Below are positions 5,747 through 12,214 of a stretch of DNA of 36,816 nt, in pieces. Each line of letters starts with the position of its first letter. Within the stretch, counting starts at the first letter, position 1. Source of the stretch: a virus; IMG/VR virus record IMGVR_UViG_3300049440_000057, positions 1 through 36,816 of that record; one strand, given 5' to 3'. A program made the position numbers and the translations under genes. Under the pieces are notes generated by a model that ran no database searches, had not been told where the DNA came from, and was given only the letters and a program-made list of their open reading frames with translations.

Positions 5747-6145
5747 CTAAGCTTCCCGACCCTGCTCCTGCGCGATGCCGAGCCAGCGTTCCAGCTTGTC
5801 GGCACAATACTTAAAAGATTTCCATCGCACATGATGGGCTTCCTTAGAATATCCGTAAGTATCTACATAAGCTTCTTTGCGCAACTCCTCCACCAGTCGC
5901 TTCCCTTCCGCGAGCAGGGCCGAGAGCGCGGGGATGGCGTTGACGGCATCCATGATGAGGGCTGCATTCGATTCTGGTGAGGGCGTTTCCGTCCCCCGTG
6001 ATAAGCAATCCACGATTGTAATTCCAGTATCTTGAGTTAGGCAGCGTCCCGCCTGATGCCACGGCCCCGGCGTCGCCTTCTCCCGCAACTCTTCCAACCT
6101 TCCTACCAGTTCGCTTAGGGTCGGGGCTTTAGTGGGCACGCTCAT
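5747..6145 (-). CDS. Ead/Ea22-like early protein (132 aa)
   Basis: LEELREKATPGPWH near residue 17 and SNAALIMDAVNAIPALSALL near 80 match the pattern of Ea22/Ead-type phage early proteins, whose function is unknown. The C-terminal part is basic and helical. Its start overlaps the upstream stop (ATGA). Confidence 0.8.
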   Translation of the reverse strand: MSVPTKAPTLSELVGRLEELREKATPGPWHQAGRCLTQDTGITIVDCLSRGTETPSPESNAALIMDAVNAIPALSALLAEGKRLVEELRKEAYVDTYGYSKEAHHVRWKSFKYCADKLERWLGIAQEQGREA

Positions 6146-6306
6146 GGGCGCCTGCTTTCGATAATCGCTCGGCCTATCAGCCGCTCAAAAGTTTCAGCTA
6201 GGTCTGGTACTTTGTCGCAACGTTTTCCACACTGGCAGCAGAGAATACAGCGGTGCGGGTTCTCGCGCTCCCAGCAGCAAATATGCTTTCCCTGTGGTTC
6301 GCTCAT
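6142..6306 (-). CDS. Small Cys-rich protein (54 aa)
   Basis: Begins MSEPQGKHICCWERENPHR and continues CILCCQCGKRC, eight cysteines and two histidines in the first 32 residues, which strongly suggests a zinc-binding fold. A helical tail follows. The ATG overlaps the upstream TGA. No family named. Confidence 0.78.
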   Translation of the reverse strand: MSEPQGKHICCWERENPHRCILCCQCGKRCDKVPDLAETFERLIGRAIIESRRP

Positions 6307-6677
6307 GGCTCCCTCCAATTCTCGAATGGTTGTTCTTGCTCGCGCCCCCACCAACGCACTCGTAGGCCACGAAATCCTGGGATAGCAAATGGGACGGTGC
6401 AAGCTACCGCTCCGAGATGGCGGATGATTGCGTATTTCACGCTGTCGTTGTCGCTCGGTGGCGCTTCGAGTTTTATGACTGGGGCGTAGCCGCGTAGTTT
6501 TCCATGAGCAACAATATAAAACCTATCTCCGGGCTTTGCTTGTAATGCGAGCGAATGGTTCGTGTACCAAGACCATTCAGTCCACGGACCTTCTTGAGCA
6601 ACACAACCTGGAAGTCCGCCTTCACGCAGCCAGTCCTCCCAGAAATCTTTCGGACACGTCCCAACTAGGTCGCTCAT
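6303..6677 (-). CDS. ASCH/PUA-like phage protein (124 aa)
   Basis: KPGDRFYIVAHGKLRGYAPV near residue 50 and IPGFRGLRVRWWG near residue 98 resemble a common phage protein with an ASCH/PUA-like fold. Such folds usually bind RNA or modified nucleotides. A 16-codon ORF just upstream (6673-6723) only supplies the AAAGGAG ribosome site and is not called. Family assignment is from memory and moderate. Confidence 0.72.
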   Translation of the reverse strand: MSDLVGTCPKDFWEDWLREGGLPGCVAQEGPWTEWSWYTNHSLALQAKPGDRFYIVAHGKLRGYAPVIKLEAPPSDNDSVKYAIIRHLGAVACTVPFAIPGFRGLRVRWWGREQEQPFENWREP

Positions 6678-6716
6678 TCGCTGGCTCCTTTCGCTTCACC
6701 TGATTCGCTCAGAGTC

Positions 6717-7031
6717 TCAGCCATTGCGCACCTCTTGATGATGCAGCCAGCGCTTGATGTTTTCTATTTTACTGTCGCGGCGCATTGCGATTCCAGCCCA
6801 ACTTACATCCTTGGCCCTTGCCAACATGTCGATTGCAAAATCTATGTCTCCGAGTTCCCTCTCCAACTCGCGGCGGTTGGTCATACCTGTATTTACGATA
6901 GGGTTGTAGGATTCATATCCGTGGCGTAGAATCTTGCCGATGGCCTGCTGAGCTTCTCCAAGTTCTTCGGAAAGAATCGCCAGCCTTTCAAGTTGTGCGT
7001 CCGTCAATTTATTGCTAAAAGTCTCAGTCAT
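6717..7031 (-). CDS. MazG-like nucleotide pyrophosphohydrolase (104 aa)
   Basis: SEELGEAQQAIGKILRHG followed by RELERELGDIDFAIDML carries the ExxE...ExxxD metal-binding residues of the all-alpha MazG family, on two helices separated by a short insert. These enzymes hydrolyse NTPs or (p)ppGpp-like nucleotides and are common in phages. The start is MTETFSNKL at 7031; the longer frame is spurious because it overlaps the HNH gene. Confidence 0.82.
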   Translation of the reverse strand: MTETFSNKLTDAQLERLAILSEELGEAQQAIGKILRHGYESYNPIVNTGMTNRRELERELGDIDFAIDMLARAKDVSWAGIAMRRDSKIENIKRWLHHQEVRNG

Positions 7032-7045
7032 TGCGCACCTTCCGC

Positions 7046-7402
7046 TTACTTGCCATTGACCATCTCCCTCGTCCGAAATTTCGTAATCCTGTTGTGCCGT
7101 GCAACGTGGCACCGTCTGCAAATCGCCCGTGTGCCCTCCTCTGAGTCGTCTCCTCCAAATGCTAGCGATGGATTGTGATCCAGCTCCATCGTCAGCCAGT
7201 CTATATTCCGGTTGCAGCGATGCCCGGTCACGCCCCTTACCGGCATTTCGCAGAATCCTTTGCTGCGTTCGAATATCCGCTTGCGTAACCCGCCCATGTC
7301 CAGTCCAAATAGGAACGTCAGCGTCTCGCCGTCCTTGCTGCGCTTGATGTAGCTGCGCCAGTCGAGGAATCCGGCAGCCGCCGTCGCTTCTCGGTCAATC
7401 AC
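7046..7402 (-). CDS. HNH endonuclease (118 aa)
   Basis: The GTG at 7402 follows AGGAGG by 6 nt. RIFERSKGFCEMP, CNRNIDWLTMELDHNPSLA and GTRAICRRCHVARH form an HNH fold: a Cys zinc knuckle, the catalytic LDH, then CRRCHxxxH. It follows the PD-(D/E)XK-type gene and may be a phage resolving or packaging nuclease or a mobile enzyme. Confidence 0.87.
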   Translation of the reverse strand: MIDREATAAAGFLDWRSYIKRSKDGETLTFLFGLDMGGLRKRIFERSKGFCEMPVRGVTGHRCNRNIDWLTMELDHNPSLAFGGDDSEEGTRAICRRCHVARHNRITKFRTREMVNGK

Positions 7403-7419
7403 TTTGGGCCTCCTGCGTT

Positions 7420-7749
7420 TCACGCCTGTCGAGCCTCTGGCAAAGCAAGAAAGAATTCCTTTGCGTGCCCATTCAGAATTTGCCCGTTCGTCCACTGTAA
7501 AACCCGCCACCCGGACATCGTAGCTGTGTTCAATTTGTCGTATTCGTCCTCTTGGGCTTTGCCGCGCCGGTGTCCCCCTGCCCAATTACCGCCTGAACAT
7601 TCAAACGCCAGCCGCTGATGCGGTATCGCCACATCAAATCGCCATTTCCTTTGTGGCCAGAACTGGTATTCGTCGAAGATTTCCAAGTCGTGATAGCCCA
7701 TCTCCCGAAGATGGATTCTTAATAGGATTTGCGCCTGCGTGCGCTTCAT
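7420..7749 (-). CDS. PD-(D/E)XK-type phage endonuclease (109 aa)
   Basis: WRFDVAIPHQRLAFECSGG contains the Asp and the E-x-x-G catalytic strand of VRR-NUC/Holliday-junction-resolvase-like nucleases. GGHRRGKAQEDEYDKLN and GWRVLQWTNGQIL complete the pattern seen in small phage resolvases. The second catalytic residue is Glu-Cys-Ser rather than ExK. Its ATG overlaps the upstream stop (ATGA). A role in recombination-intermediate cleavage alongside ERF is likely. Confidence 0.82.
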   Translation of the reverse strand: MKRTQAQILLRIHLREMGYHDLEIFDEYQFWPQRKWRFDVAIPHQRLAFECSGGNWAGGHRRGKAQEDEYDKLNTATMSGWRVLQWTNGQILNGHAKEFFLALPEARQA

Positions 7750-7883
7750 GGTGCCTTCCTTATCAGCCGCACCAGGGCTGTCAACTGCGGAGAAGTCATG
7801 TCCGGTGCTCGCAAATCCTCGCTCTTGATCTGGCCACGCGGCGGTTTTGGCATCGGCTTCTTGACCTTGGCCTGTTTAGGCAT
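7746..7883 (-). CDS. Small basic protein (45 aa)
   Basis: Begins MPKQAKVKKPMPKPPRGQ with a Lys/Pro-rich N-terminus, then TSPQLTALVRLIRKAP. It starts at TGATG overlapping the upstream stop and ends in ATGA overlapping the nuclease gene. Probably a nucleic-acid-binding peptide; no family recognised. Confidence 0.65.
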   Translation of the reverse strand: MPKQAKVKKPMPKPPRGQIKSEDLRAPDMTSPQLTALVRLIRKAP

Positions 7884-8068
7884 CAACCACCCTCCCGCTT
7901 GCTTATGTGCATTTTCTGCGCAACCCCCATAGCTTCTAGCCAGCACCGCTCTGAACACCAAATAACATTAGGTGGGCAGCCATGCGGAATCTTTCGATGG
8001 CAAGCAGGACGAGCACACTTCTTCCGTGGTTGCCTTTCATCCCAACTTAGATAGCCCCGTTTAAGCAT
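7883..8068 (-). CDS. Small zinc-finger protein (61 aa)
   Basis: MLKRGYLSWDERQPRK precedes KKCARPACHRKIPHGC and IWCSERCW, a Cys/His cluster typical of treble-clef or FCS-type fingers. The ATG lies 5 nt after GGGGG. It immediately follows the methyltransferase C-terminal remnant. Confidence 0.78.
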   Translation of the reverse strand: MLKRGYLSWDERQPRKKCARPACHRKIPHGCPPNVIWCSERCWLEAMGVAQKMHISKREGG

Positions 8069-8077
8069 CAATCCCCC

Positions 8078-8184
8078 TCACTTAAACTCCAGAACTTCCT
8101 GGCTCATCCGCTTGGCCGCTATCTCGCAGTACTTCTCTTCTATTTCTATGCCGATGGCGCGACGGCCTAAATCTTTGGCTGCTC
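8078..8184 (-). pseudogene. C-terminal remnant of a DNA methyltransferase
   Basis: The frame reads [20 protein letters not shown] then [14 protein letters not shown] and stop. This is the end of N6/N4-type (PF01555-like) phage DNA methyltransferases, just after the GSGTT SAM-binding motif. The motif and everything upstream are absent: the frame before AAKDL is unrelated and overlaps the end of 8167-8604. The matching N-terminal remnant is at 8946-8999, about 0.76 kb upstream. Confidence 0.85.
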
Positions 8185-8604
8185 CTGTTGCTTTAGATTC
8201 GCTCGGTAGGCCCGCAGAATTGTTCTCAGCTTGTCCCGGTTGACCATCAAGCCGCCGCCTACAATCGCGTGTGCGATTTCGTCCATCCACGCATCCTCTC
8301 CCGGCGTCTTCATTACTGGCTCATCGAGAATCGCTTGGAGTCTTTCGCTCGCTAGTCGGAACCACGTCTGGAGTTTGTGCTGGCTTTCTAGGCTCAGGCT
8401 GTTCCACTCCGCGTCCGGTAAAAGGACTTCCCCTGAAGGCGATGCATTCTTCACAGTAGGGAGGATAGCCACGTTCGTTGAGGTGTCCGCATTTACCGCA
8501 GTACCACATAGAGCCTCCTGTGCCGATTTCATCTTCGTCCACCTTTCCATGTAAAGTTCTTGCATTTCTGGCCTAGCGTCTGGATACTTTGGCACTTCAC
8601 TCAT
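8167..8604 (-). CDS. Unknown early protein inserted in the methyltransferase locus (145 aa)
   Basis: Begins [20 protein letters not shown]. The C-terminal half has [20 protein letters not shown] and helical [20 protein letters not shown]. Residues about 33-60 look low in protein character, and the same DNA in another frame encodes a clear zinc ribbon (8321-8509), so either a nested gene or two compensating indels exist here. The start overlaps the upstream stop (ATGA). Its last codons overlap the methyltransferase remnant. Confidence 0.68.
   Translation of the reverse strand: MSEVPKYPDARPEMQELYMERWTKMKSAQEALCGTAVNADTSTNVAILPTVKNASPSGEVLLPDAEWNSLSLESQHKLQTWFRLASERLQAILDEPVMKTPGEDAWMDEIAHAIVGGGLMVNRDKLRTILRAYRANLKQQEQPKI
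8321..8509 (-). CDS. Nested out-of-frame zinc-ribbon protein (62 aa)
   Basis: Begins [19 protein letters not shown] and EEC follows: CxxC, 11 residues, CxxC, a textbook zinc ribbon. The ATG lies 4 nt after AGGAGG. It is wholly inside the 8167-8604 gene in another frame. The tail is Pro/Thr/Ser-rich and less convincing. It may be a real nested gene or the displaced middle of the surrounding gene. Confidence 0.5.
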   Translation of the reverse strand: MWYCGKCGHLNERGYPPYCEECIAFRGSPFTGRGVEQPEPRKPAQTPDVVPTSERKTPSDSR

Positions 8605-8789
8605 TTCGTTACCCTGTCAGCCGGTCCCTGATTCCAGATAGCGGAAAGTTTTTGCTGTGTGCTCGGCAATAGCCTGTCCCACTTGTAAGCCGCTTCCATG
8701 TCGGCCAGCGCGGCAGAAGACCAGATTTGTTTCAGAAGTTTCTTTCTCTCCTCAAAGCTCAGCGATATCCACTTCTTTTTGTCACTCAT
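8601..8789 (-). CDS. Unknown small protein (62 aa)
   Basis: Begins MSDKKKWISLSFEERKKLLK and continues as a helical protein with WSSAALADMEAAYKWDRLL. The ATG at 8789 follows GAGAGG by 7 nt; the longer upstream frame is the shadow of another gene. It shares LSxExxxKL-type wording with residues of the following gene ([10 protein letters not shown]), so they may be related. Confidence 0.75.
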   Translation of the reverse strand: MSDKKKWISLSFEERKKLLKQIWSSAALADMEAAYKWDRLLPSTQQKLSAIWNQGPADRVTK

Positions 8790-8946
8790 CATCGTCCTCT
8801 CTGCCATCATCAATCGGGTAATGGGCCGGGCAGTTCTCCACTTCGTCGAAGTCGCAAGTGCAAGCATCTTCATCCTCGTCCTACAAGCAATAAGGACACC
8901 CTACCCTGTCGTCAAACGTCCCATTGTGAATGGCGCAATAAGCCAT
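8782..8946 (-). pseudogene. Cys-rich small protein interrupted by an in-frame TAG
   Basis: The first 21 codons read MAYCAIHNGTFDDRVGCPYC-L then TAG at 8883-8881. The same frame continues for 32 codons as an acidic Cys/His segment with ACTCDFDEVENCPAHYP before TGA. The combined Cys/His ligands look like one zinc protein of about 54 aa. The ATG has GGGGAG 5 nt upstream, provided by the methyltransferase stub. TAG ends several other genes here, so this is a nonsense mutation or a read-through site rather than a recoded stop. Confidence 0.6.
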
Positions 8947-8999
8947 CACTGCTCCCCGTGGTAAATCGTGATGCCCGCGTGCTCGTAGTAGGGCTTCAT
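8946..8999 (-). pseudogene. N-terminal stub of a DNA methyltransferase (17 codons)
   Basis: Encodes MKPYYEHAGITIYHGEQ and stop. Phage N6/N4 DNA methyltransferases commonly start with this wording followed by DCxxxLP and the DPPY motif. Here the sequence breaks off at YHG and a stop follows at once. The C-terminal remnant of the same family is at 8078-8184. Confidence 0.8.
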
Positions 9000-9000
9000 G

Positions 9001-9228
9001 TCAGTATGGATTCGTATAAGACAGCTTCGCTGCTTTCCTTGCCAAGCCGACAATGAGACCCCATTCTTCTTCATCTGGCATATAAACCATCCCGCCTTCG
9101 TCTGTGTCTTCATGGACTTGCGCAACTTCTAAAATCTTTACCACCAAGTCTTCGCGGTTTATTTGTTCTTTGCATTTTTCATTCACGCTATGATAGTTTC
9201 CGCAAAAAGCGCATAGATTTTGGCTCAT
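9001..9228 (-). CDS. Small zinc-finger-like protein (75 aa)
   Basis: Begins MSQNLCAFCGNYHSVNEKCK, a CxxC with nearby His and Cys, then an acidic C-terminal region with EEEWGLIVGLARKAAKL. The ATG at 9228 follows GGGAGG by 8 nt. No family named. Confidence 0.76.
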   Translation of the reverse strand: MSQNLCAFCGNYHSVNEKCKEQINREDLVVKILEVAQVHEDTDEGGMVYMPDEEEWGLIVGLARKAAKLSYTNPY

Positions 9229-9241
9229 AGCCACAGCCTCC

Positions 9242-9559
9242 CTAACGCAACTTCCTTCCCTGCATCTGCTCCAGCACCGCCTCAACGTCAATGTACTTCC
9301 GCTCTGCCGCTAAGCGTAACTGCTCGCGCTCGATAAGCTGTCTTATCTCTGTCCGCTCTGCTGCTGCCTGATTCCGCGCTAGCCAGAGAACCATGAAGCG
9401 TTTCCAGTTCTTCTTTGGCCGCTTGCTGGGATTCGCCTCGATCCATTCGCCCATCCGCAACACTTCCCGTTCAATCTCTAGCGCCGGATACGTGAACTTC
9501 CAGCGGTCCTCGCAGACTGACAAGATGCTCCATAATTGCGGAATATCGGGCCAGTTCAA
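9242..9559 (-). CDS. Replication-organiser C-terminal-like protein (105 aa)
   Basis: LRMGEWIEANPSKRPKKNWKRFMVLWLARNQ resembles the C-terminal tail of phage replication initiators and DnaT-like proteins, where a helical xxWLxANPxRRK segment precedes a Trp-rich helix. The rest is charged helix. The chosen TTG at 9559 follows AAGGGG by 6 nt; another TTG lies two codons upstream. The usual N-terminal HTH domain is missing. Possibly it recruits host replication proteins, but this is an inference from a short motif. Confidence 0.6.
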   Translation of the reverse strand: MNWPDIPQLWSILSVCEDRWKFTYPALEIEREVLRMGEWIEANPSKRPKKNWKRFMVLWLARNQAAAERTEIRQLIEREQLRLAAERKYIDVEAVLEQMQGRKLR

Positions 9560-10467
9560 AGACAACCCCTTCTTCCCGCAAAGGGGTGTTCTATTCCTAG
9601 AAGCAGCTGGCTTTGGTTACATCCCCCATTCCCGAGCTTAACCGTCCCCCGTACAGGCGAGCACGGAGCAAGTCTTATGGGAGGCTTGGCCCTGAGTTCT
9701 CTGCCAGTAAAGACTGAGGCAAAATAAAAACACCTCGCCACGCATTTGCGGTGTGCCAGTTCTCGGATTGTGGGAGATTTCTGGACTGAGTGATCTGCGT
9801 GGTTACCGCCTGGCCCTGTTGCTTGGCTCTCTGTAGCGATGCCCGCACATGAGAGGCTAAGATTGTGACCAACCGCCGTAGCGTTCGCTGGGACGCTATC
9901 CCAGCAGTATCGGTCATCACGTGATACGGTCTCTCTCTGTGCCTCACGGCGAGCGCGAGCACCGCTATAGAAAGCCAAGACTGGCTGGACTGTTTGTGGG
10001 ACGCTCTCGCTGGCAAAGGAGCCGTCCGCATATCCAGTAGCGGACCTACGCTTAGCGTTATTGTCTGGACACAGACTCCGCCGTCGAGCACCCCATAAAC
10101 AGCCCAGCTTGATACAACTGCACCGCCCATGTACTGCGCGGGAGTGGGCGCTTTGTACCCGGAAGAACTTTCGCGGCGAGAGGAGAGGCACGACGAAGTA
10201 CCATTGCCACTGGCCCGCCCCTCTTGATCGTTCTGCTCCGGCTGAGAGCAACCGCGAAACTTTAGATGAAAATGGATTAGCTGATTCATCCGTAAGCTCT
10301 TCTAGAAAACTTATGGGCTGACCCGCAACGGGCTTACGGATGAGGTAGGAACGCCGCAAGCCAGCCCGAAAGCTTTCTGCCTCAACTTTTACATCCATGA
10401 GTACCCTCTTGTCAACGAAAAAATAGCGAAAGCTAGAAATTACTTTAAGCTGACGAATCGAGGTCAT
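9556..10467 (-). CDS. Doubtful 303-aa frame; unresolved 0.9-kb region
   Basis: The ATG at 10467 opens a frame that starts plausibly (MTSIRQLKVISSFRYFFVD and LIRKPVAGQPISFLEELTDE), but after residue 68 the protein is Ser/Arg/Cys-rich without recognisable domains. A second frame, 9675-10289 (204 aa, starting MNQLIHFHLKFRG), overlaps it and is no better. A hairpin followed by TTTTTATTTT sits inside both at 9721-9754. The region may hold a frameshifted gene, a short gene followed by non-coding RNA, or the replication origin. No database check was possible. Confidence 0.3.
   Translation of the reverse strand: MTSIRQLKVISSFRYFFVDKRVLMDVKVEAESFRAGLRRSYLIRKPVAGQPISFLEELTDESANPFSSKVSRLLSAGAERSRGAGQWQWYFVVPLLSPRKFFRVQSAHSRAVHGRCSCIKLGCLWGARRRSLCPDNNAKRRSATGYADGSFASESVPQTVQPVLAFYSGARARREAQRETVSRDDRYCWDSVPANATAVGHNLSLSCAGIATESQATGPGGNHADHSVQKSPTIRELAHRKCVARCFYFASVFTGRELRAKPPIRLAPCSPVRGTVKLGNGGCNQSQLLLGIEHPFAGRRGCL
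9721..9754 (-). terminator. Possible intrinsic terminator
   Basis: On the minus strand ACACC (9754-9750) and GGTGT (9734-9730) can pair around an inner GCA/TGC stem and are followed by TTTTTATTTT. The stem is only 5 bp plus the inner pairs, so strength is moderate. It would end transcripts from 10467 before the replication-type gene at 9559. Confidence 0.35.
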
Positions 10468-10474
10468 TTTGGTA

Positions 10475-10600
10475 CTAGTCCTTGACAGCCAGAATTCGCC
10501 TCATTCGCACCATCACTAGATACCAAGCCAGTTCCTCTACTTCTTGCTCAGTCAAATGTAATTTCATGGCCCTACCCCAGTCCCCAATGAGCTTTCTCAT
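10475..10600 (-). CDS. Very small protein (41 aa)
   Basis: The ATG overlaps the upstream stop (ATGA). It reads MRKLIGDWGRAMKLHLTEQE and VEELAWYLVMVRMRRILAVKD. The internal MKLHLTEQEVEELAWYL resembles small phage helical proteins, and an inner ATG at residue 12 is possible. Function unknown. Confidence 0.6.
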   Translation of the reverse strand: MRKLIGDWGRAMKLHLTEQEVEELAWYLVMVRMRRILAVKD

Positions 10601-10770
10601 GGCTTCTTTTTTGGCGTACTAAAATCATTCAAGAGCCTGCGAAAAGGTTCAGCCACATTAGAGTTTCTTTCATAGTTTTCGCTCTTGAAATCCTCTTCTT
10701 CCACAAACCGCTCCCATGCTTCACGGTCTATAGGCCCGTCATCCCTTGGATTGTCTTCTGGTCCGCTCAT
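10597..10770 (-). CDS. Small acidic protein (57 aa)
   Basis: Begins MSGPEDNPRDDGPIDREAWE and has VEEEDFKSENYE and a basic STPKKKP end. The ATG at 10770 overlaps the upstream stop; an ATG three codons earlier is possible. No domain recognised. Confidence 0.7.
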   Translation of the reverse strand: MSGPEDNPRDDGPIDREAWERFVEEEDFKSENYERNSNVAEPFRRLLNDFSTPKKKP

Positions 10771-11054
10771 GTTCCCCATCCTATTCCCAAGCCATCATCT
10801 TGTTTTTTATCCCAACATTTGTCGCACCAATCATTCCGGTGCTCAATTTCACGGCTACATCCCAAGCATGGATAAGTAGCAGCTTTGAATTCTTGCATCA
10901 GCTCATTTTCACAACGTTGGCAATAGCAGCTTTTTCCATGCCGATGTTTGTTGAATGGCTGCTCAGGAAAATCTTTCAATGGCTTTTCTGTCTTGCAGCG
11001 GAGACACTGCAAAATTGAAAGATTAGTCCCGCATGTCGGGCGTATTCGATTCAA
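10767..11054 (-). CDS. Multi-zinc-ribbon protein (95 aa)
   Basis: Contains LQCLRCKTEKPLKDF, KSCYCQRCENEL, YPCLGCSREIEHRN and WCDKCW, four CxxC-type pairs with intervening sequence like HNH-derived or recombination-type zinc ribbons. The start TTG at 11054 follows GGAGG by 7 nt; the frame is open five more codons to 11069. Histidines HRHGK might mark a decayed HNH nuclease, but the catalytic set is not evident. Confidence 0.75.
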   Translation of the reverse strand: MNRIRPTCGTNLSILQCLRCKTEKPLKDFPEQPFNKHRHGKSCYCQRCENELMQEFKAATYPCLGCSREIEHRNDWCDKCWDKKQDDGLGIGWGT

Positions 11055-11275
11055 GCCACATCCTCCCAAAGCTTCCCCTGCCCCGCCAGCCGGTACGTCA
11101 CAATCCTCGTTCTACCCTTCCACGTTTCCGTGGATGTGATTTGGTGTGTCTTGCGCAGCTCAAATATCCGCCGCGTCGGGCAGAGAATCCCCAGCGCTGG
11201 GCCAATGTCCCATGTAGTCGCCGGACCCTCGCGGAGCCGGGCCAGTACGCGGTCGGCTTGGTTCTTGTGGCTCAC
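11051..11275 (-). CDS. Winged-helix/HTH DNA-binding protein (74 aa)
   Basis: NQADRVLARLREGPATTWDI, then ILCPTRRIFELRKTHQI and RTRIVTYRL fit the small phage winged-helix family (HTH followed by a beta wing). The ATG overlaps the upstream gene stop. It may regulate phage transcription. Confident on fold type, no target known. Confidence 0.82.
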   Translation of the reverse strand: MSHKNQADRVLARLREGPATTWDIGPALGILCPTRRIFELRKTHQITSTETWKGRTRIVTYRLAGQGKLWEDVA

Positions 11276-11625
11276 CGCTTCCTCCGCTTGGCTGCCCGTT
11301 TCGGCGGCTTGATGGCCACGAATTTATTCCAAACGTCGATCCACTCGGTTTGCTTTTTCACGACTGCCGTATTGCCATTAACAAGCTGAGTTACGGCTTG
11401 GCACAATTTGCCCATTTCGTCCGCCAGCCCGTTCCCGGTAGCTATCAGCTTGGCGTCCAGCAGCCCTAATTCCATGTTCATGCAGCACGTTTTGTTGCGG
11501 TCAGGCTTTCCTTTGCACTTCTCGCAAAAAAGAGCGTCAGCTACTGCGTTCAGCGCAGCCAGCAGCTTGCCTTGCGAATCGGCAATGGAGTCCACTTTGG
11601 TGATTAGTTCATCTAGCGTTTTCAT
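11272..11625 (-). CDS. Unknown protein (117 aa) with Cys cluster and basic tail
   Basis: Begins MKTLDELITKVDSIADSQGK, a predicted coiled coil. It includes ALFCEKCKGKPDRNKTCCMN and a C-terminal basic tail KPPKRAAKRRKR likely to contact nucleic acid. The ATG overlaps the stop of the tiny membrane protein upstream. Confidence 0.75.
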   Translation of the reverse strand: MKTLDELITKVDSIADSQGKLLAALNAVADALFCEKCKGKPDRNKTCCMNMELGLLDAKLIATGNGLADEMGKLCQAVTQLVNGNTAVVKKQTEWIDVWNKFVAIKPPKRAAKRRKR

Positions 11626-11738
11626 TGCCCCACCTTGAACGTCAGCCACAGCCACAAAAACGTCACCACAAACCCCAGCGCCGATGCGCCGATAATCTGC
11701 CAGCCGGTAGTCTCAGAACCTTTAAAGGTCAGCTTCAC
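11622..11738 (-). CDS. Tiny membrane protein (38 aa)
   Basis: The GTG overlaps the upstream stop (GTGA) after GGGGGA. The product begins VKLTFKGSETTGWQ and carries one transmembrane segment, IIGASALGFVVTFLWLWL, followed by TFKVGQ. Its stop overlaps the next ATG. It is coupled to another membrane protein immediately upstream, so the two may act together. Confidence 0.75.
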   Translation of the reverse strand: MKLTFKGSETTGWQIIGASALGFVVTFLWLWLTFKVGQ

Positions 11739-11983
11739 CAGTCCCCCAGAATCGCGCTCAAAAACCAGTACAGCGGCACTAGCACGAGCCCCGCGCCCAG
11801 GCAGATGTAAAAAAAGAATCTCAGCATCCCCAATCCCCGCCGCCTCTGAGCGTCCCGGCGATCCTGCTCGGCCTCTCGACGCTCATGCTCGGCCATCGCC
11901 CATTCCCGCTTCTGCCAGAGCCGTTCCTGCTCTGCGGCGTACTCGTCCGCGGTTGTCCAGCCTTGGAACCTTTGCGTGCTCAT
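11735..11983 (-). CDS. Coiled-coil membrane protein (82 aa)
   Basis: A long Glu/Arg-rich cytoplasmic helix (AEQERLWQKREWAMAEHERR) leads to a C-terminal transmembrane segment, FFFYICLGAGLVLVPLYWFL. Topology is N-in with a short exterior end. The start is MSTQRFQGW, overlapping the preceding stop. Its function is unknown; superinfection exclusion is one possibility among small phage membrane proteins. Confidence 0.76.
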   Translation of the reverse strand: MSTQRFQGWTTADEYAAEQERLWQKREWAMAEHERREAEQDRRDAQRRRGLGMLRFFFYICLGAGLVLVPLYWFLSAILGDW

Positions 11984-12201
11984 GCGATGCGCTCCAATTC
12001 GTCAGCAATTTCGCGCAACCTTTCGGCCACGCTCCATAATTCGCTGCAGTTGAACCCATCGCTGATAATCAACTTTAATTTGTTGTAAACCTGTAGCGAG
12101 AAACAAATGGGCGGAATAACCAGCTTGAACCCGCACCAGCACAGATTCGTCGGCCCAAGGTAATGCGTATGCCCTTTTTGCGAGACAATCTGCTCAGTCA
12201 T
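11980..12201 (-). CDS. Unknown small protein (73 aa)
   Basis: Begins MTEQIVSQKGHTHYLGPTNL and ends in a helical SVAERLREIADELERIA. It has the strongest ribosome site of the window, AAGGAGGT 5 nt before the ATG, directly downstream of an 11-bp hairpin. No family recognised. Confidence 0.75.
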   Translation of the reverse strand: MTEQIVSQKGHTHYLGPTNLCWCGFKLVIPPICFSLQVYNKLKLIISDGFNCSELWSVAERLREIADELERIA

Positions 12202-12214
12202 TCGCTACCTCCTT

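Noticed and set aside
6673-6723. 16-codon ORF before the ASCH-like gene
   Set aside because: Too short to support; it mainly carries the next gene's ribosome site.
8782-8946. Reassigned TAG genetic code
   Set aside because: TAG closes several confident genes (for example those ending at 33401, 10475, 8167 and 4004) and large genes show no internal TAG.
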